64,000 nt of DNA from Agarivorans sp. Alg241-V36 (GCF_900537085.1 NZ_UNRE01000006.1:310001-374000); one strand, 5' to 3'; shown: positions 50,638 to 58,929, counted from the stretch's first letter. Program-made: numbers and translations. The notes: generated by a model not told the origin, from the letters alone.

Positions 50638-50983
50638 ATTCAACTCCAGTAAATCATATTGTATTATTAATAGGGGGTAAGCATATACCTCAGTCACTTT
50701 TTAAGCAATTGGGCAGTAGCTTAAATTTATCTTAAAGTATGAATTATTTGATTTTGATCGTACTAAAGAAACGATTTATTACTCTCTAAGCAAATATTTC
50801 GTACAGCTCAACAAAGCTTAGCTTTCTCTTCCTGCTTGTTTTCCTGCGGCTTAAACAAGCCCTTTTTAGCACTTTAGTGTTGGCCGATAGTCTAGGATCC
50901 GAGGGTTTGATCCATCAAAGCTGATTCACCAATATTCTCCCTCAGCCATAAGCTCATGCTTCATTTATGAACTTGAGGTAATG
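50638..50983. other. Divergent promoter region of the dehydrogenase and racemase-family genes
   Basis: 346 bp without a gene. Short hairpin-forming stretches are present (for example AAGCTTAGCTTT around 50816) but no clear operator. Confidence 0.35.
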
Positions 50984-51856
50984 ATGAAAGACATTCGATT
51001 TGGCGTTATTGGCAATATGGGACCAGAAGCAGATGCACTGTTTCAAGATATCGTGGCTAAAACAGAAATGCAGCATGGTGCATTAAAAGACCAAGATCAC
51101 ATGGCGATGATTGTGGTTAAAAACTCAGACATTCCAGATCGCTCAGAAGCGATTAACGAAGGGGGGGAAGACCCAGTTCCTGAGCTAAGTAAGTCAGCCA
51201 AGTTGCTAGCAAACTGCGGAGTGCAATTTGCGGTGATGACTTGCAACACTGCGCACTACTTTAGAGATGAAGTGCAAAAACATAGCCCGGTGTACTTGCT
51301 CGATATGCTACAAACCACCACCCAGCTTATTAAAGATAAGGATACAGAATCGATTGTTGGCATCCTATGTACTAACGGCACCTATAACTCTGGTATTTAT
51401 GACCGTTACTTAGAGCAGGCAAATTTGGTGTTTGTAAAACCACAAGCCTATGAGCAGGAGCATTATGTTCACAGTGCTATTTACGGGGAAGTAACCGGTG
51501 AAAAAAGTGCGGCTGGGCAAGCGGTACGACAAGCTAATGGCATTAAATCAGGTGAGTTTGACCGTAATGCTGAGTTGCTAGCAAAAGCCATTGAACCACT
51601 GGTAGCAAAAGGGGTAAACACAATTATATTAGGTTGTACCGAGCTTCCTCTGGTAAGAAAGCAACTAGAGCAAGCTTTCCCTAACTTAAATTTTATTGAT
51701 CCAATGGAAGCGGTGGCAGAACGCGCAGTTGAGATATACCAACAAGCAGAACAAGCCTTAAAACAAGGTGCTTTGACCGAGGTGATTCCTGCAATTAGCG
51801 GCATTCATAACAATCAAGATATTGTAAATTATGTGCTAAGCCGCGCTCGCGTTTAA
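50984..51856 (+). CDS. Aspartate/glutamate racemase family protein
   Basis: 290 residues; ATG at 50984 is five bases after GAGG, and an ATG one codon earlier is too close. Both catalytic cysteines are present: MTCNTAHYF near 87 and LGCTELPL near 213. N-terminal GVIGNMGPEADALFQDIV is typical of the family. It may racemise aspartate, glutamate or a related acid without a cofactor. The length (290, against about 230-240 for common aspartate racemases) marks a longer subgroup. Confidence 0.83.
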   Translation: MKDIRFGVIGNMGPEADALFQDIVAKTEMQHGALKDQDHMAMIVVKNSDIPDRSEAINEGGEDPVPELSKSAKLLANCGVQFAVMTCNTAHYFRDEVQKHSPVYLLDMLQTTTQLIKDKDTESIVGILCTNGTYNSGIYDRYLEQANLVFVKPQAYEQEHYVHSAIYGEVTGEKSAAGQAVRQANGIKSGEFDRNAELLAKAIEPLVAKGVNTIILGCTELPLVRKQLEQAFPNLNFIDPMEAVAERAVEIYQQAEQALKQGALTEVIPAISGIHNNQDIVNYVLSRARV

Positions 51857-51866
51857 GTGTGTGTTA

Positions 51867-51894
51867 TTCAACCAAGAACGGGTTCTTGGTTGAA
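51867..51894. terminator. Palindrome between convergent genes
   Basis: Stem TTCAACCAAGAAC/GTTCTTGGTTGAA with only a GG between the arms. No T-tract follows, so termination efficiency is uncertain. Confidence 0.6.
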
Positions 51895-51965
51895 TACCCT
51901 TGGTTTATTAAGCGTGCATTATTGCTAAGGTGCTAAGCCAGACTAAATACTTGAATGGGGTTCGG

Positions 51966-52889
51966 CTACGAAGTCGCTTTATCCTTAGCGTGTTTCCAGT
52001 GGCTAATTGCTTGAATATGTTCTGGGTGAATACCACAACAACCGCCTATGATAGTGGCGCCAAGTCGCTGCCACTGCTTTACAAACTCCAGGTACTCTTC
52101 AGCCGACAAACCCTTAGTTTGATTTAATGAGCTATTGGCTTTGTGACCTGCTTTAATAGGTCCAAAGCTATTGGCATAGGCACCAATTTCCAGCTCTTTC
52201 CCATATTCATCACCTAGTGTTTTAGTTTGTTTAATAGCCTCTGCCATTACCTCGGGAATAGAGCAATTAAATAGTATTCCGTCTGCGTCTGCATCACACA
52301 CGTGTGTTACTGCCTCTGTGACTAGCTCGCCAGATCTAAGCTTTACCTGTTCATCGGGAGCATCTTGCAGCGTGAAGGCGTAATACTTTTTCTTGTTGCT
52401 ATTTTTAAGAGCGCGCTGAATAGCTGTAAACTCTTCGATGCTAGAAATGGTTTCGGCAATCCAAATATCTACATAGGGTTCTTGGGCGTTTATCAAAGTA
52501 TCGAGAATACTCATTGCTTGTTTTGGCTCAAACAAGTCGGGCCGGTAACTGCCTAATACCGGCGGGATAGCGCCGGCCACAGTAATGGTGCGTTGGGTAT
52601 TGCTAAGGGCATCCCTCGCTACAGAATTTGCAATCTCAGCCGCTTGTTGCGCAAGCACTGCCCCCTGGCGTTGAAATAGCTCTTGGCCAAGATGAAAAGG
52701 CACACAAGCGTAGCTGTTTACGGTAATTATCTCGGCGCCGGCATCAATAAAGTTTTGATGGGCTTGGCGCACTAAAGAAGGGGATTCAATCAGCGCTTGA
52801 GCACTCCATAAAGGTTGTGAAAAAGGCGCGCCCATTCTTTTAAGCTCTCGGCCCATGCCACCATCTAGCACTACTACATCTTTACCCAT
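51966..52889 (-). CDS. Homocysteine S-methyltransferase family protein
   Basis: 307 residues. Zinc cysteines FNCSIPEV near 209 and GGCCGIHPEH near 286; N-terminal VVLDGGMGRELKR. Fits MmuM-like enzymes that pass a methyl group from S-methylmethionine or a similar donor to homocysteine. No permease (MmuP) gene adjoins it. Convergent with the racemase-family gene. Confidence 0.85.
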   Translation of the reverse strand: MGKDVVVLDGGMGRELKRMGAPFSQPLWSAQALIESPSLVRQAHQNFIDAGAEIITVNSYACVPFHLGQELFQRQGAVLAQQAAEIANSVARDALSNTQRTITVAGAIPPVLGSYRPDLFEPKQAMSILDTLINAQEPYVDIWIAETISSIEEFTAIQRALKNSNKKKYYAFTLQDAPDEQVKLRSGELVTEAVTHVCDADADGILFNCSIPEVMAEAIKQTKTLGDEYGKELEIGAYANSFGPIKAGHKANSSLNQTKGLSAEEYLEFVKQWQRLGATIIGGCCGIHPEHIQAISHWKHAKDKATS

Positions 52890-53165
52890 AACTTCTTATA
52901 CCACCACTGTGAGCTGTTCGAACTATCATGGTGAGTCTAATTCAGATTCGATATCAAAATAATGAAATTTGTTCATGTTGATTAAGCTAGCTCTACCTTT
53001 AAACATTCTCAGCGTAAAAGTTCAAAGCTCTATGAAGTCGCTTAAGACTAGTAACAACTGGAGGGGATTTTAGCGCTAAAGCGGATTGCAAAAACACAGC
53101 ATAGGCTTTATTCATCCCACTGCTTATGAACTACTCTTAAGGCTAGCAAGCGGTTAAGCCTTGGT
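52890..53165. other. Intergenic region before the small ORF and DUF1254 gene
   Basis: 276 bp with no gene of note; promoters for the leftward methyltransferase and the rightward pair are expected here. Confidence 0.3.
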
Positions 53166-53342
53166 ATGAAAGCGGCAAATATAAACCGTATCTTAGTGAC
53201 CAGTCGCGAAATGATCATTTTTGACCGAGTGGAGCAATACCATTTGCTTCATTCGCGCATTTTAGAAAAGCTCGACACGCCTAATTTAAGCAATAAACGT
53301 TTTAGTTGTAGTTACTATCAAACCTTGAGAGAACATACATGA
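53166..53342 (+). CDS. Possible small protein gene overlapping the DUF1254 gene
   Basis: A 58-residue frame (starting MKAANINRILVTSREMIIFD, ending YQTLREHT) whose TGA stop forms an ATGA overlap with the next gene, the usual sign of translational coupling. No good ribosome-binding site precedes its ATG, and the protein is not one I know. It may be a true leader gene, or the tail of a lost larger gene. Confidence 0.35.
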   Translation: MKAANINRILVTSREMIIFDRVEQYHLLHSRILEKLDTPNLSNKRFSCSYYQTLREHT

Positions 53343-54385
53343 TGAACAAATTTTTAATTGCCCCTCTTGCCTTAGCCACTTTGAGTATATCGACCATTGC
53401 TAATGCTCAAACAGAGGTGACTCGCGATAATTATATTGTGGCTGAAACATCTAAATATTTTGCAGTAACCGAAGCTAAAGCAACGGATGGTGTAAATTCT
53501 TGGCGGCATTTTCGTGTACCACCGTTAACCGAAGATCAACCTATTGTTCGAATGAATCGTGACACCATTTACTCAACAGCGGTTGTAGATACCGAGAAGG
53601 GAGCCAGTGTAACCCTTCCTGACTTCGGTGAGCGTTTTGTTATGGTGCAGTTTACTGATGAAAACCATCAAACTTACGATATGGTATATACCCAAGGTAA
53701 CGAAACCCTAGAAGTGCCAAGTTCAACCAAGTTTATGTTTGTTATGGTGCGAGCGTATTTACCAAATATTCATGATAAACAAGAGATTGCAGAGCTTAAC
53801 AAGTTGCAAGATAAGCTAGTAATTGATGCTGCCTCTAGCGATGATTACCCAATCTTTGCGGGCTACGACTTAGCGACTTTAGCAGCCAAGCTTGAGCCTG
53901 TGAAAAAAGGCATACTAGAAGAGATAGCAGCACAAGGCGTTGGCGATTCAGAAAAAATGTTTGGCACTAATGATTACACTACTGCAGAAAAGCGAATTCA
54001 AGGGGCTGCTTACGGCTGGGGCGGCGCCACCTTTAAAGACAATGTGTATCAGTACTCTGCTAACTTTGAAACAACCGAGTGTCACTCGGTGACCTTTGAA
54101 GATCCTAAGAATAAAGGTTTTTGGTCATTCACCGTTTATAACGATGATGGCTTTATGTTTAATGATGACGCCAGCACCAACAGCGGTGTAGCTAAGCCAA
54201 ATGCAGATGGCAGTTACAGCGTGCATTTTGGTTGTGATGAAGCAAAATACGGCGCAAACAACATTCCATTAACCGGGCTTAAAGAAGGTCAAGAGTGGAA
54301 CGTATTGGTTCGTCACTATGCACCAAGCAGCCAACTCGCCGATAAAAACATCGACCCGAGTAAAGGTATCATGCCCAGCAAATAA
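53339..54385 (+). CDS. Exported DUF1254/DUF1214 protein
   Basis: 348 residues with signal peptide (cleavage about 24, ANAQ). DUF1254-type start (PIVRMNRDTIYSTAVVD near 63-79) and DUF1214-type end (KGFWSFTVYNDDGFMFNDD near 260-278). Such proteins are periplasmic or secreted and lack a settled function. Double ATG start; overlaps the small ORF by 4 bp. Confidence 0.85.
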   Translation: MMNKFLIAPLALATLSISTIANAQTEVTRDNYIVAETSKYFAVTEAKATDGVNSWRHFRVPPLTEDQPIVRMNRDTIYSTAVVDTEKGASVTLPDFGERFVMVQFTDENHQTYDMVYTQGNETLEVPSSTKFMFVMVRAYLPNIHDKQEIAELNKLQDKLVIDAASSDDYPIFAGYDLATLAAKLEPVKKGILEEIAAQGVGDSEKMFGTNDYTTAEKRIQGAAYGWGGATFKDNVYQYSANFETTECHSVTFEDPKNKGFWSFTVYNDDGFMFNDDASTNSGVAKPNADGSYSVHFGCDEAKYGANNIPLTGLKEGQEWNVLVRHYAPSSQLADKNIDPSKGIMPSK

Positions 54386-54410
54386 GCTACCTGATTTAGT
54401 TACTTATAAT

Positions 54411-54435
54411 AAAGGCCTGCACACGCAGGCCTTTT
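54411..54435 (+). terminator. Terminator of the DUF1254 gene
   Basis: Stem AAAGGCCTGC/GCAGGCCTTT, ACAC loop, then TT. Confidence 0.88.
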
Positions 54436-55061
54436 AGTTTGCACCGAGCATCCAAGCGGATCCTCCGATAAACTTTTCCCAAGTCTAACTGCCTTAAGCT
54501 AGTTTTTAACTCGCTTATTTGCAAATTGAAGTATCCGATTTAATCTGAAGGAGTACAAAAAAATGGTGAGATATGACATCGCCATTATATTAGATGTAAG
54601 TGGCTTTATTCAGTCGTTATCTTTAAGCTCAGCCTTAATTTGCACCATTCTTTTTTCAAGGCTTTTCTGAAGTGATAAGGCCTGAGAACCCTAGGCTTTT
54701 TCTAGGTTCCCAAAATACCGCTGCTTCCACCCTGACTCGAAAGTGCCCCATTATGAGTTTGCGCAACAGAATAGTGTGTTTTTCATTCAGGAATACACCC
54801 TACAATTACTAATGAGTGAGCTTGTAAAACAGCTTTCTGAGTGATGTGTTCACATCAAGCTCTTAACCTTACGACTCTCGTGAAATTGCAAGTATAAGCG
54901 GGTAAAAGTAGATATACCGAATCCAGCCTCATGGCTCGGCTTCTTCTTGGAATACGGTCAATGACAGAAGTGTCACACATGAAGTCTAACAGTTGGTGTA
55001 TAGTTAATCCGCAAGCAACTTTAGCGAGTTATGATGGATAGATCGCTAAAGTGCATGTCTA
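54436..55061. other. Long non-coding stretch in the accessory block
   Basis: About 630 bp. It holds one weak 35-codon frame (54563-54670, with AAGGAG ten bases upstream) and a 10-bp stem ACTTTAGCGA/TCGCTAAAGT with a 15-base loop (55018-55052) just past the YjbR-like gene. No attC site or transposon end was recognised. Confidence 0.4.
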
Positions 55062-55424
55062 TCATTGAGGTAAGCCAAGCGTTGCTTGTTTTCGTTTACT
55101 TAGTGCTGAGGAGACTATTCGATAGGATTCAGACAGGTAATACTTCAGCTCTTCATCAAGTTTCCCGTCGGTGTCGGTTTGCTGGATCCATTTCATCCCT
55201 CGACTAGCAAAGTATGGAGCAGGACGGTAGCCATCATGGTTACACAAAAACTCATAATTCAGGTTCGATGCTTTGAATGTATATGCTGTCGTGCCTTCTT
55301 TTAAAGTAAAGCCAATTGCATACACCTTTCCTCCCACCTTCCACACATGTGAGTTTCCCCATTGCATGACATAGGTTGAGGATTTTAAAGCTTCACAAAA
55401 TTGATTGAATTCATCGTGTTTCAT
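55062..55424 (-). CDS. YjbR/MmcQ-like protein
   Basis: 120 residues, usual size. Pattern of the family: MQWGNSHVWKVGGKVYAIG near 20-38, then a basic surface and WIQQ near 80. These are small double-wing proteins with a presumed DNA-binding fold and no firm function. Same strand as the small membrane gene upstream, 103 bp away. Confidence 0.82.
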   Translation of the reverse strand: MKHDEFNQFCEALKSSTYVMQWGNSHVWKVGGKVYAIGFTLKEGTTAYTFKASNLNYEFLCNHDGYRPAPYFASRGMKWIQQTDTDGKLDEELKYYLSESYRIVSSALSKRKQATLGLPQ

Positions 55425-55473
55425 ACCCCTGTATTCCTTATCTGATGCTTTTTAAGCTACTTAGCTCACTTTA

Positions 55474-55500
55474 GCTACATTGGCTACATTGGCTACATTG
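55474..55500. repeat. Three copies of a 9-bp repeat
   Basis: GCTACATTG occurs three times in tandem between the YjbR-like gene and the small membrane protein gene. Confidence 0.85.
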
Positions 55501-55527
55501 GCTTTATAAGTGAAAAAGCGAAAGCTT

Positions 55528-55911
55528 TTAAGAAGCGGACTTTCCTAAAATCAGAGACATAACTGGAATCCCCGTTATTTTTGAACTTCCGATTATGTAG
55601 ATTGTGGCAGCGAGCAGATCCATTAATGAAATAGGAATAAATGCCATTGGCGCGATACCAAGTAAAGCGGCATAGCTGACAACGAAGAAGCCAAAAAGTC
55701 GAACAAGGCCATTCCAAACAATTATAGGAGCACGGCTAGGTAAGTCTGAGACAGCCCAAAGTAATGCTGCCCCGATACTTATAAAGAACGAAGCGAGTAC
55801 AAGAGTAACAATGAATGAACTTGGCTTAGGAGAAAGAAGCTCAGGGATCATGATCCCAATCGCGACAGGAAAATTAAAAATGGCGGTAATTTGTACAAAC
55901 TTCTTAAACAT
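55528..55911 (-). CDS. Small four-helix membrane protein, putative member of the TetR regulon
   Basis: 127 residues from the ATG at 55911; a TTG four codons earlier is the alternative, and neither has a clear ribosome-binding site. Four hydrophobic helices (about 9-28, 35-57, 66-90, 95-113). I do not recognise the family. Its upstream region carries the same -35/operator/-10 arrangement as the tetR and dehalogenase promoters nearby, so it is probably under the same repressor; it could help uptake or export of the inducing compound, which is inference. Confidence 0.6.
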   Translation of the reverse strand: MFKKFVQITAIFNFPVAIGIMIPELLSPKPSSFIVTLVLASFFISIGAALLWAVSDLPSRAPIIVWNGLVRLFGFFVVSYAALLGIAPMAFIPISLMDLLAATIYIIGSSKITGIPVMSLILGKSAS

Positions 55912-55953
55912 ATTCCTACTCAATCATTTGAATGTATCGGTTGACTAGGATTT

Positions 55954-55982
55954 ATTTTGTAGTGATCAGTAAGTAATGTCAA
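55954..55982 (-). promoter_or_regulatory. Promoter P1 with TetR-type operator
   Basis: Leftward: -35 TTGACA (55977-55982), 17-bp spacer, -10 CAAAAT (55954-55959). The 12-mer TACTGATCACTA (55960-55971) fills the end of the spacer. Precedes the small membrane protein gene. A second related 12-mer (TAGCGATAACTA) lies at 55990-56001. Confidence 0.6.
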
Positions 55983-56356
55983 TATTTTTTAGCGATAACT
56001 ACAAAATAGGTTTCACCCCTTATCCTCGTTGCAAATCAATCACACAGACTGCATGAAGAATTCACTTATGCTCTGTCATTTACCAGAACAACAAAAAAAA
56101 GAGTTTGCCAACTTACAACAAGACTCAAACGGCGATACTCACCATAACAATAAGCGACACAAACTCCTTCACCCATTCTCTCCCCAATCAAAAGAAAGGG
56201 TTGTTAGAACTAATTCTGCATCGTTCACTAAAAAATATTTAGTTATAGCTTTGACATTACTTAGTGATCGATACGGAATATTCACCCTGGCGTGGTTGCA
56301 ACAAATATGGCTGATATTACTGGTTTAAGTGAAATGGCATCGTCACCACAATAGTA
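55983..56356. other. Regulatory and possibly deleted region between P1 and tetR
   Basis: Contains the second operator copy (55990-56001), a 99-codon frame (56029-56328) that looks spurious, and promoter P2. No known gene lies downstream of P2 before the tetR end. Confidence 0.5.
56251..56279 (+). promoter_or_regulatory. Promoter P2 with TetR-type operator, no recognisable gene behind it
   Basis: Rightward: -35 TTGACA (56251-56256), 17-bp spacer containing TAGTGATCGATA (56262-56273), -10-like CGGAAT. Only a 15-codon frame (MADITGLSEMASSPQ) follows before the convergent tetR gene. Confidence 0.55.
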
Positions 56357-56959
56357 TTACTGACCGCTGCTAGTCTGTATCGAATTGAGTGCGTAGTCCA
56401 TGACCGATACTGCAACTTGCTGTGACTCACCCGCTCGAATCTGAGTAGAAAGCCCATAAAGAACCGATAGCAGGTATTTTGTCTGCAGTTCTGCGGTCTC
56501 AGACTCAGTTATTACACCCTCAGACTCGATCAAGGTAGTGATCAGCTTTTGGGTTTTCAATCCAAATTGATTGATGTACACCGTCGCTTCCTCAGGAAAG
56601 GCAACGCTGTCAGACTCATTGACGCTTTTTACTAATAAACACCCCAGCGGGGTATCAGCATCTGAAAACTCTTGAATTAGCTCATAGAAACACGCTCGTA
56701 GCCTTTCTATGAAAGGCGCGTCTGAAGGCTCTGTGATATGGCGATAACACGGGTCAGTATATTGCGTGATGTAATGCGCGATCACTTCTTTGAATAGCTT
56801 CTCTTTGTTGCCAAAAGCGGCATACAAGCTAGGCGTATTGATCCCAAGTTCTGAGGTTAGATGCGCCACAGATGTAGCTGTATAACCGTTGTTCCAAAAT
56901 ATGCGCATTGCCTTATCGAGTGCGATATCTCTGTCAAACGCCCTTTTTCTTCCTACCAT
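56357..56959 (-). CDS. TetR-family repressor
   Basis: 200 residues. N-terminal helix-turn-helix (ATSVAHLTSELGINTPSLYA near 28-47, then AFGNKEKLF). The rest is the ligand-binding helical domain. Divergent from the haloalkane dehalogenase gene across 196 bp; its own promoter and that of the dehalogenase both carry the shared 12-bp palindrome. Most likely a local repressor of the dehalogenase genes, itself and the small membrane protein gene, released by a halogenated compound or its product. The ligand is inferred. Confidence 0.88.
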   Translation of the reverse strand: MVGRKRAFDRDIALDKAMRIFWNNGYTATSVAHLTSELGINTPSLYAAFGNKEKLFKEVIAHYITQYTDPCYRHITEPSDAPFIERLRACFYELIQEFSDADTPLGCLLVKSVNESDSVAFPEEATVYINQFGLKTQKLITTLIESEGVITESETAELQTKYLLSVLYGLSTQIRAGESQQVAVSVMDYALNSIQTSSGQ

Positions 56960-57000
56960 TACCGATGGTACTCCTACCTAAAGTATATTGATTGATACCT

Positions 57001-57029
57001 ATTTTGTAGTACTCACTATAAAATGTCAA
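57001..57029 (-). promoter_or_regulatory. Promoter P3 (tetR) with operator
   Basis: Leftward: -35 TTGACA (57024-57029), 17-bp spacer, -10 CAAAAT (57001-57006). Operator 12-mer TAGTGAGTACTA at 57007-57018, within the wider palindrome ATTTTGTAGT/ACTATAAAAT. Confidence 0.65.
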
Positions 57030-57034
57030 TTTCG

Positions 57035-57063
57035 TTGTTGACTTTACTTATCGATCGGTACAG
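57035..57063 (+). promoter_or_regulatory. Promoter P4 (dehalogenase) with operator
   Basis: Rightward: -35 TTGACT (57035-57040), 17-bp spacer holding TATCGATCGGTA (57046-57057), -10 CAGAAT (57058-57063). Confidence 0.65.
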
Positions 57064-57079
57064 AATTTATCCATACCAT

Positions 57080-57091
57080 TTGTATCGATCA
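57080..57091 (+). promoter_or_regulatory. Additional TetR-type operator before the dehalogenase gene
   Basis: TATCGATCACTA, two changes from the consensus TAGTGATCACTA, lies 17 bp past the P4 -10 box and would block elongation or add cooperative binding. Confidence 0.5.
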
Positions 57092-57155
57092 CTACATAAT
57101 ACCAATGACCGTGCAGATGACTTTATGAATACCAACCAATTTGTAGGAAATAATA

Positions 57156-58061
57156 ATGACGATTAAAGCATTAAGAACTCGAGAAGAGCGTTTTTCAGTA
57201 CTCCCTGCGTTTCCTTATCAGCCTAATTATGTTGATGATCTCAGCGGATATGAATCGCTGCGAATGGCGTATATCGATGAAGGTGATAAAAACTCGGAAT
57301 ACACATTTCTCTGTTTGCACGGTGAACCAACATGGAGTTATCTATATCGTAAAATGATCCCAGTTTTTACTGATGCAGGTCATCGTGTTGTTGCCCCTGA
57401 TTTATTCGGCTTTGGCCGCTCAGATAAGCCTATTGAAGACTCTGTGTACAACTTTGAGTTCCACAGAAACAGTCTAATTCAATTAATTGAACGCTTAGAT
57501 CTTAAAAATATTGTGTTGGTTTGTCAGGATTGGGGAGGGGGCCTTGGTTTGACGATACCAATGGATATGCAAGATCGTTTCAAAAAACTTATTGTGATGA
57601 ACACTGCTATCTCAAATGGTGAACCGCTGGCTGAAGCCGCAGTACAGTGGATGGCTCTTAATGAAACAATTTCAGAATTACCAGTAGCAGGGGTCATAGC
57701 ATGTGATGCTGGCGCAGCTGTCAATGTGATGGATGCAATTGCGTATGACGCGCCATTCCCTGACAAAACCTACAAAGTTGGCGTGAAACGATTCCCACAG
57801 ATGATCCCAACGAATGCGGATGATGATGCGGTGAAGTATGGACTTCGTGCGATTGAGTTCTGGTCAAATGAATGGAGCGGTGAAAGCTTTATGGCGATAG
57901 GAATGAAAGATGCAATCTTAGGTGAGGCAGCGATGATGCAACTAAAAGCGGTGATCAAAGGTTGCCCTGAGCCAATGAAAATTGAAGAAGCGGGTCACTT
58001 TGTTCAAGAGTATGGTGTTGAAGTAGCAGAGCAAGCTCTTGCTTCATTTACTATGATTTAG
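57156..58061 (+). CDS. Haloalkane dehalogenase, subfamily I type
   Basis: 301 residues, alpha/beta-hydrolase fold, no signal peptide. Nucleophile D125 in LVCQDWGGGLGL, oxyanion loop HGEPTW (55-60), acid D252 in GMKDAILG, base H281 in EAGHFVQE. W126 and W165 (VQWMALNE) can form the halide-binding pair; YKVGVKRFPQMI is a subfamily I cap segment. It should hydrolyse a carbon-halogen bond to an alcohol and halide. ATG seven bases after AGGAAA. Followed by an SDR gene, with a strong hairpin between; divergent from tetR. Confidence 0.9.
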   Translation: MTIKALRTREERFSVLPAFPYQPNYVDDLSGYESLRMAYIDEGDKNSEYTFLCLHGEPTWSYLYRKMIPVFTDAGHRVVAPDLFGFGRSDKPIEDSVYNFEFHRNSLIQLIERLDLKNIVLVCQDWGGGLGLTIPMDMQDRFKKLIVMNTAISNGEPLAEAAVQWMALNETISELPVAGVIACDAGAAVNVMDAIAYDAPFPDKTYKVGVKRFPQMIPTNADDDAVKYGLRAIEFWSNEWSGESFMAIGMKDAILGEAAMMQLKAVIKGCPEPMKIEEAGHFVQEYGVEVAEQALASFTMI

Positions 58062-58084
58062 TTGTACTCATTCAGCCCTGACAT

Positions 58085-58118
58085 ATGCTCAAAAATGCTC
58101 ATAAGCATTTTTGAGCAT
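58085..58118. terminator. 15-bp hairpin between dehalogenase and SDR genes
   Basis: Perfect stem ATGCTCAAAAATGCT/AGCATTTTTGAGCAT with a 4-base loop. No T-tract follows, so it is more likely a processing or attenuation element than a full terminator. Confidence 0.6.
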
Positions 58119-58188
58119 GCCGTATTGTTCTAAACACAGTGAACTTACAAACCAATCTTCCGAGAAGTTAAACCTAGGAATCAGTTAT

Positions 58189-58929
58189 ATGAAGACAAAT
58201 ATTGAAAACAAAGTAGTTGTAATTACAGGCGCAAGCAGTGGACTAGGTGAGGCAATGGCTAGAAAACTGGCTTCTCAGGGTGCAAAAGTGGTGTTAGGTG
58301 CGCGCCGCATTGAAAAACTGGACGCGATTGTTGCTGAAATTCAAAGCGAAAATGGTCAGGCAGTAGCATTGGCAACAGATGTCACTATAGGTGAGAGCGT
58401 TAAAGCACTGGTTGACTTGGCAGTAACGACGTTTGGTCGCGCAGATGTGATGATCAATAACGCTGGTATTATGCCGCTTTCACCTTTAAGTGCGCTGAAA
58501 GTACAAGAGTGGAATGACACCATCGATGTGAATATAAAGGGTGTACTTAATGGTATTGCAGCTGCACTTCCAGTGTTTGAGCGACAAGAAACTGGTCACT
58601 TTATTAACATTTCCTCTGTTGCTGGTCATAAAGTTTCGCCAGCGAGCAGTGTGTATGCAGGTACTAAATTTGCCGTTCGTGCAATTAGTGAGGGGCTACG
58701 TATGGAGGTAGGTCGTAATATTCGCACAACTGTCATCTCACCTGGACTTATTGATTCTGAGCTTAAACATGGCACCTCAGATGCAACGATCTCTCAATTT
58801 GTGAATGAGGTGTATAACGATGCCATTTCAGCGACGTCTATCGCTAATGCTGTCGCTTATGTGATTGAACAGCCAAACGATGTTGATGTAAACGAGATTG
58901 TACTGCGCCCTACAGTACAAGAGTTTTAA
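58189..58929 (+). CDS. Short-chain dehydrogenase/reductase
   Basis: 246 residues from the ATG at 58189 (AGGAAT upstream); the frame is open 26 codons further but those overlap the hairpin. NAD(P) site TGASSGLG near 13-20, NNAG near 89, catalytic Ser in NISSVAG near 141 and YxxxK in [10 protein letters not shown] near 154. Genomic context suggests that it oxidises the alcohol made by the dehalogenase. Same strand, 127 bp after it. Confidence 0.88.
   Translation: MKTNIENKVVVITGASSGLGEAMARKLASQGAKVVLGARRIEKLDAIVAEIQSENGQAVALATDVTIGESVKALVDLAVTTFGRADVMINNAGIMPLSPLSALKVQEWNDTIDVNIKGVLNGIAAALPVFERQETGHFINISSVAGHKVSPASSVYAGTKFAVRAISEGLRMEVGRNIRTTVISPGLIDSELKHGTSDATISQFVNEVYNDAISATSIANAVAYVIEQPNDVDVNEIVLRPTVQEF

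Noticed and set aside
54563-54670. A 35-codon frame with an AAGGAG ten bases upstream
   Set aside because: The spacing is long and the product is too short to recognise. Noted only within the non-coding stretch.
55018-55052. Stem-loop next to the YjbR-like gene as an integron attC site
   Set aside because: No core sites (RYYYAAC/GTTRRRY) are placed properly and there is no array of such sites at neighbouring genes.
56029-56328. A 99-codon open frame between P1 and tetR
   Set aside because: It has no ribosome-binding site, runs across promoter P2 and its operator, and its composition looks like translated regulatory DNA. I treat it as spurious.
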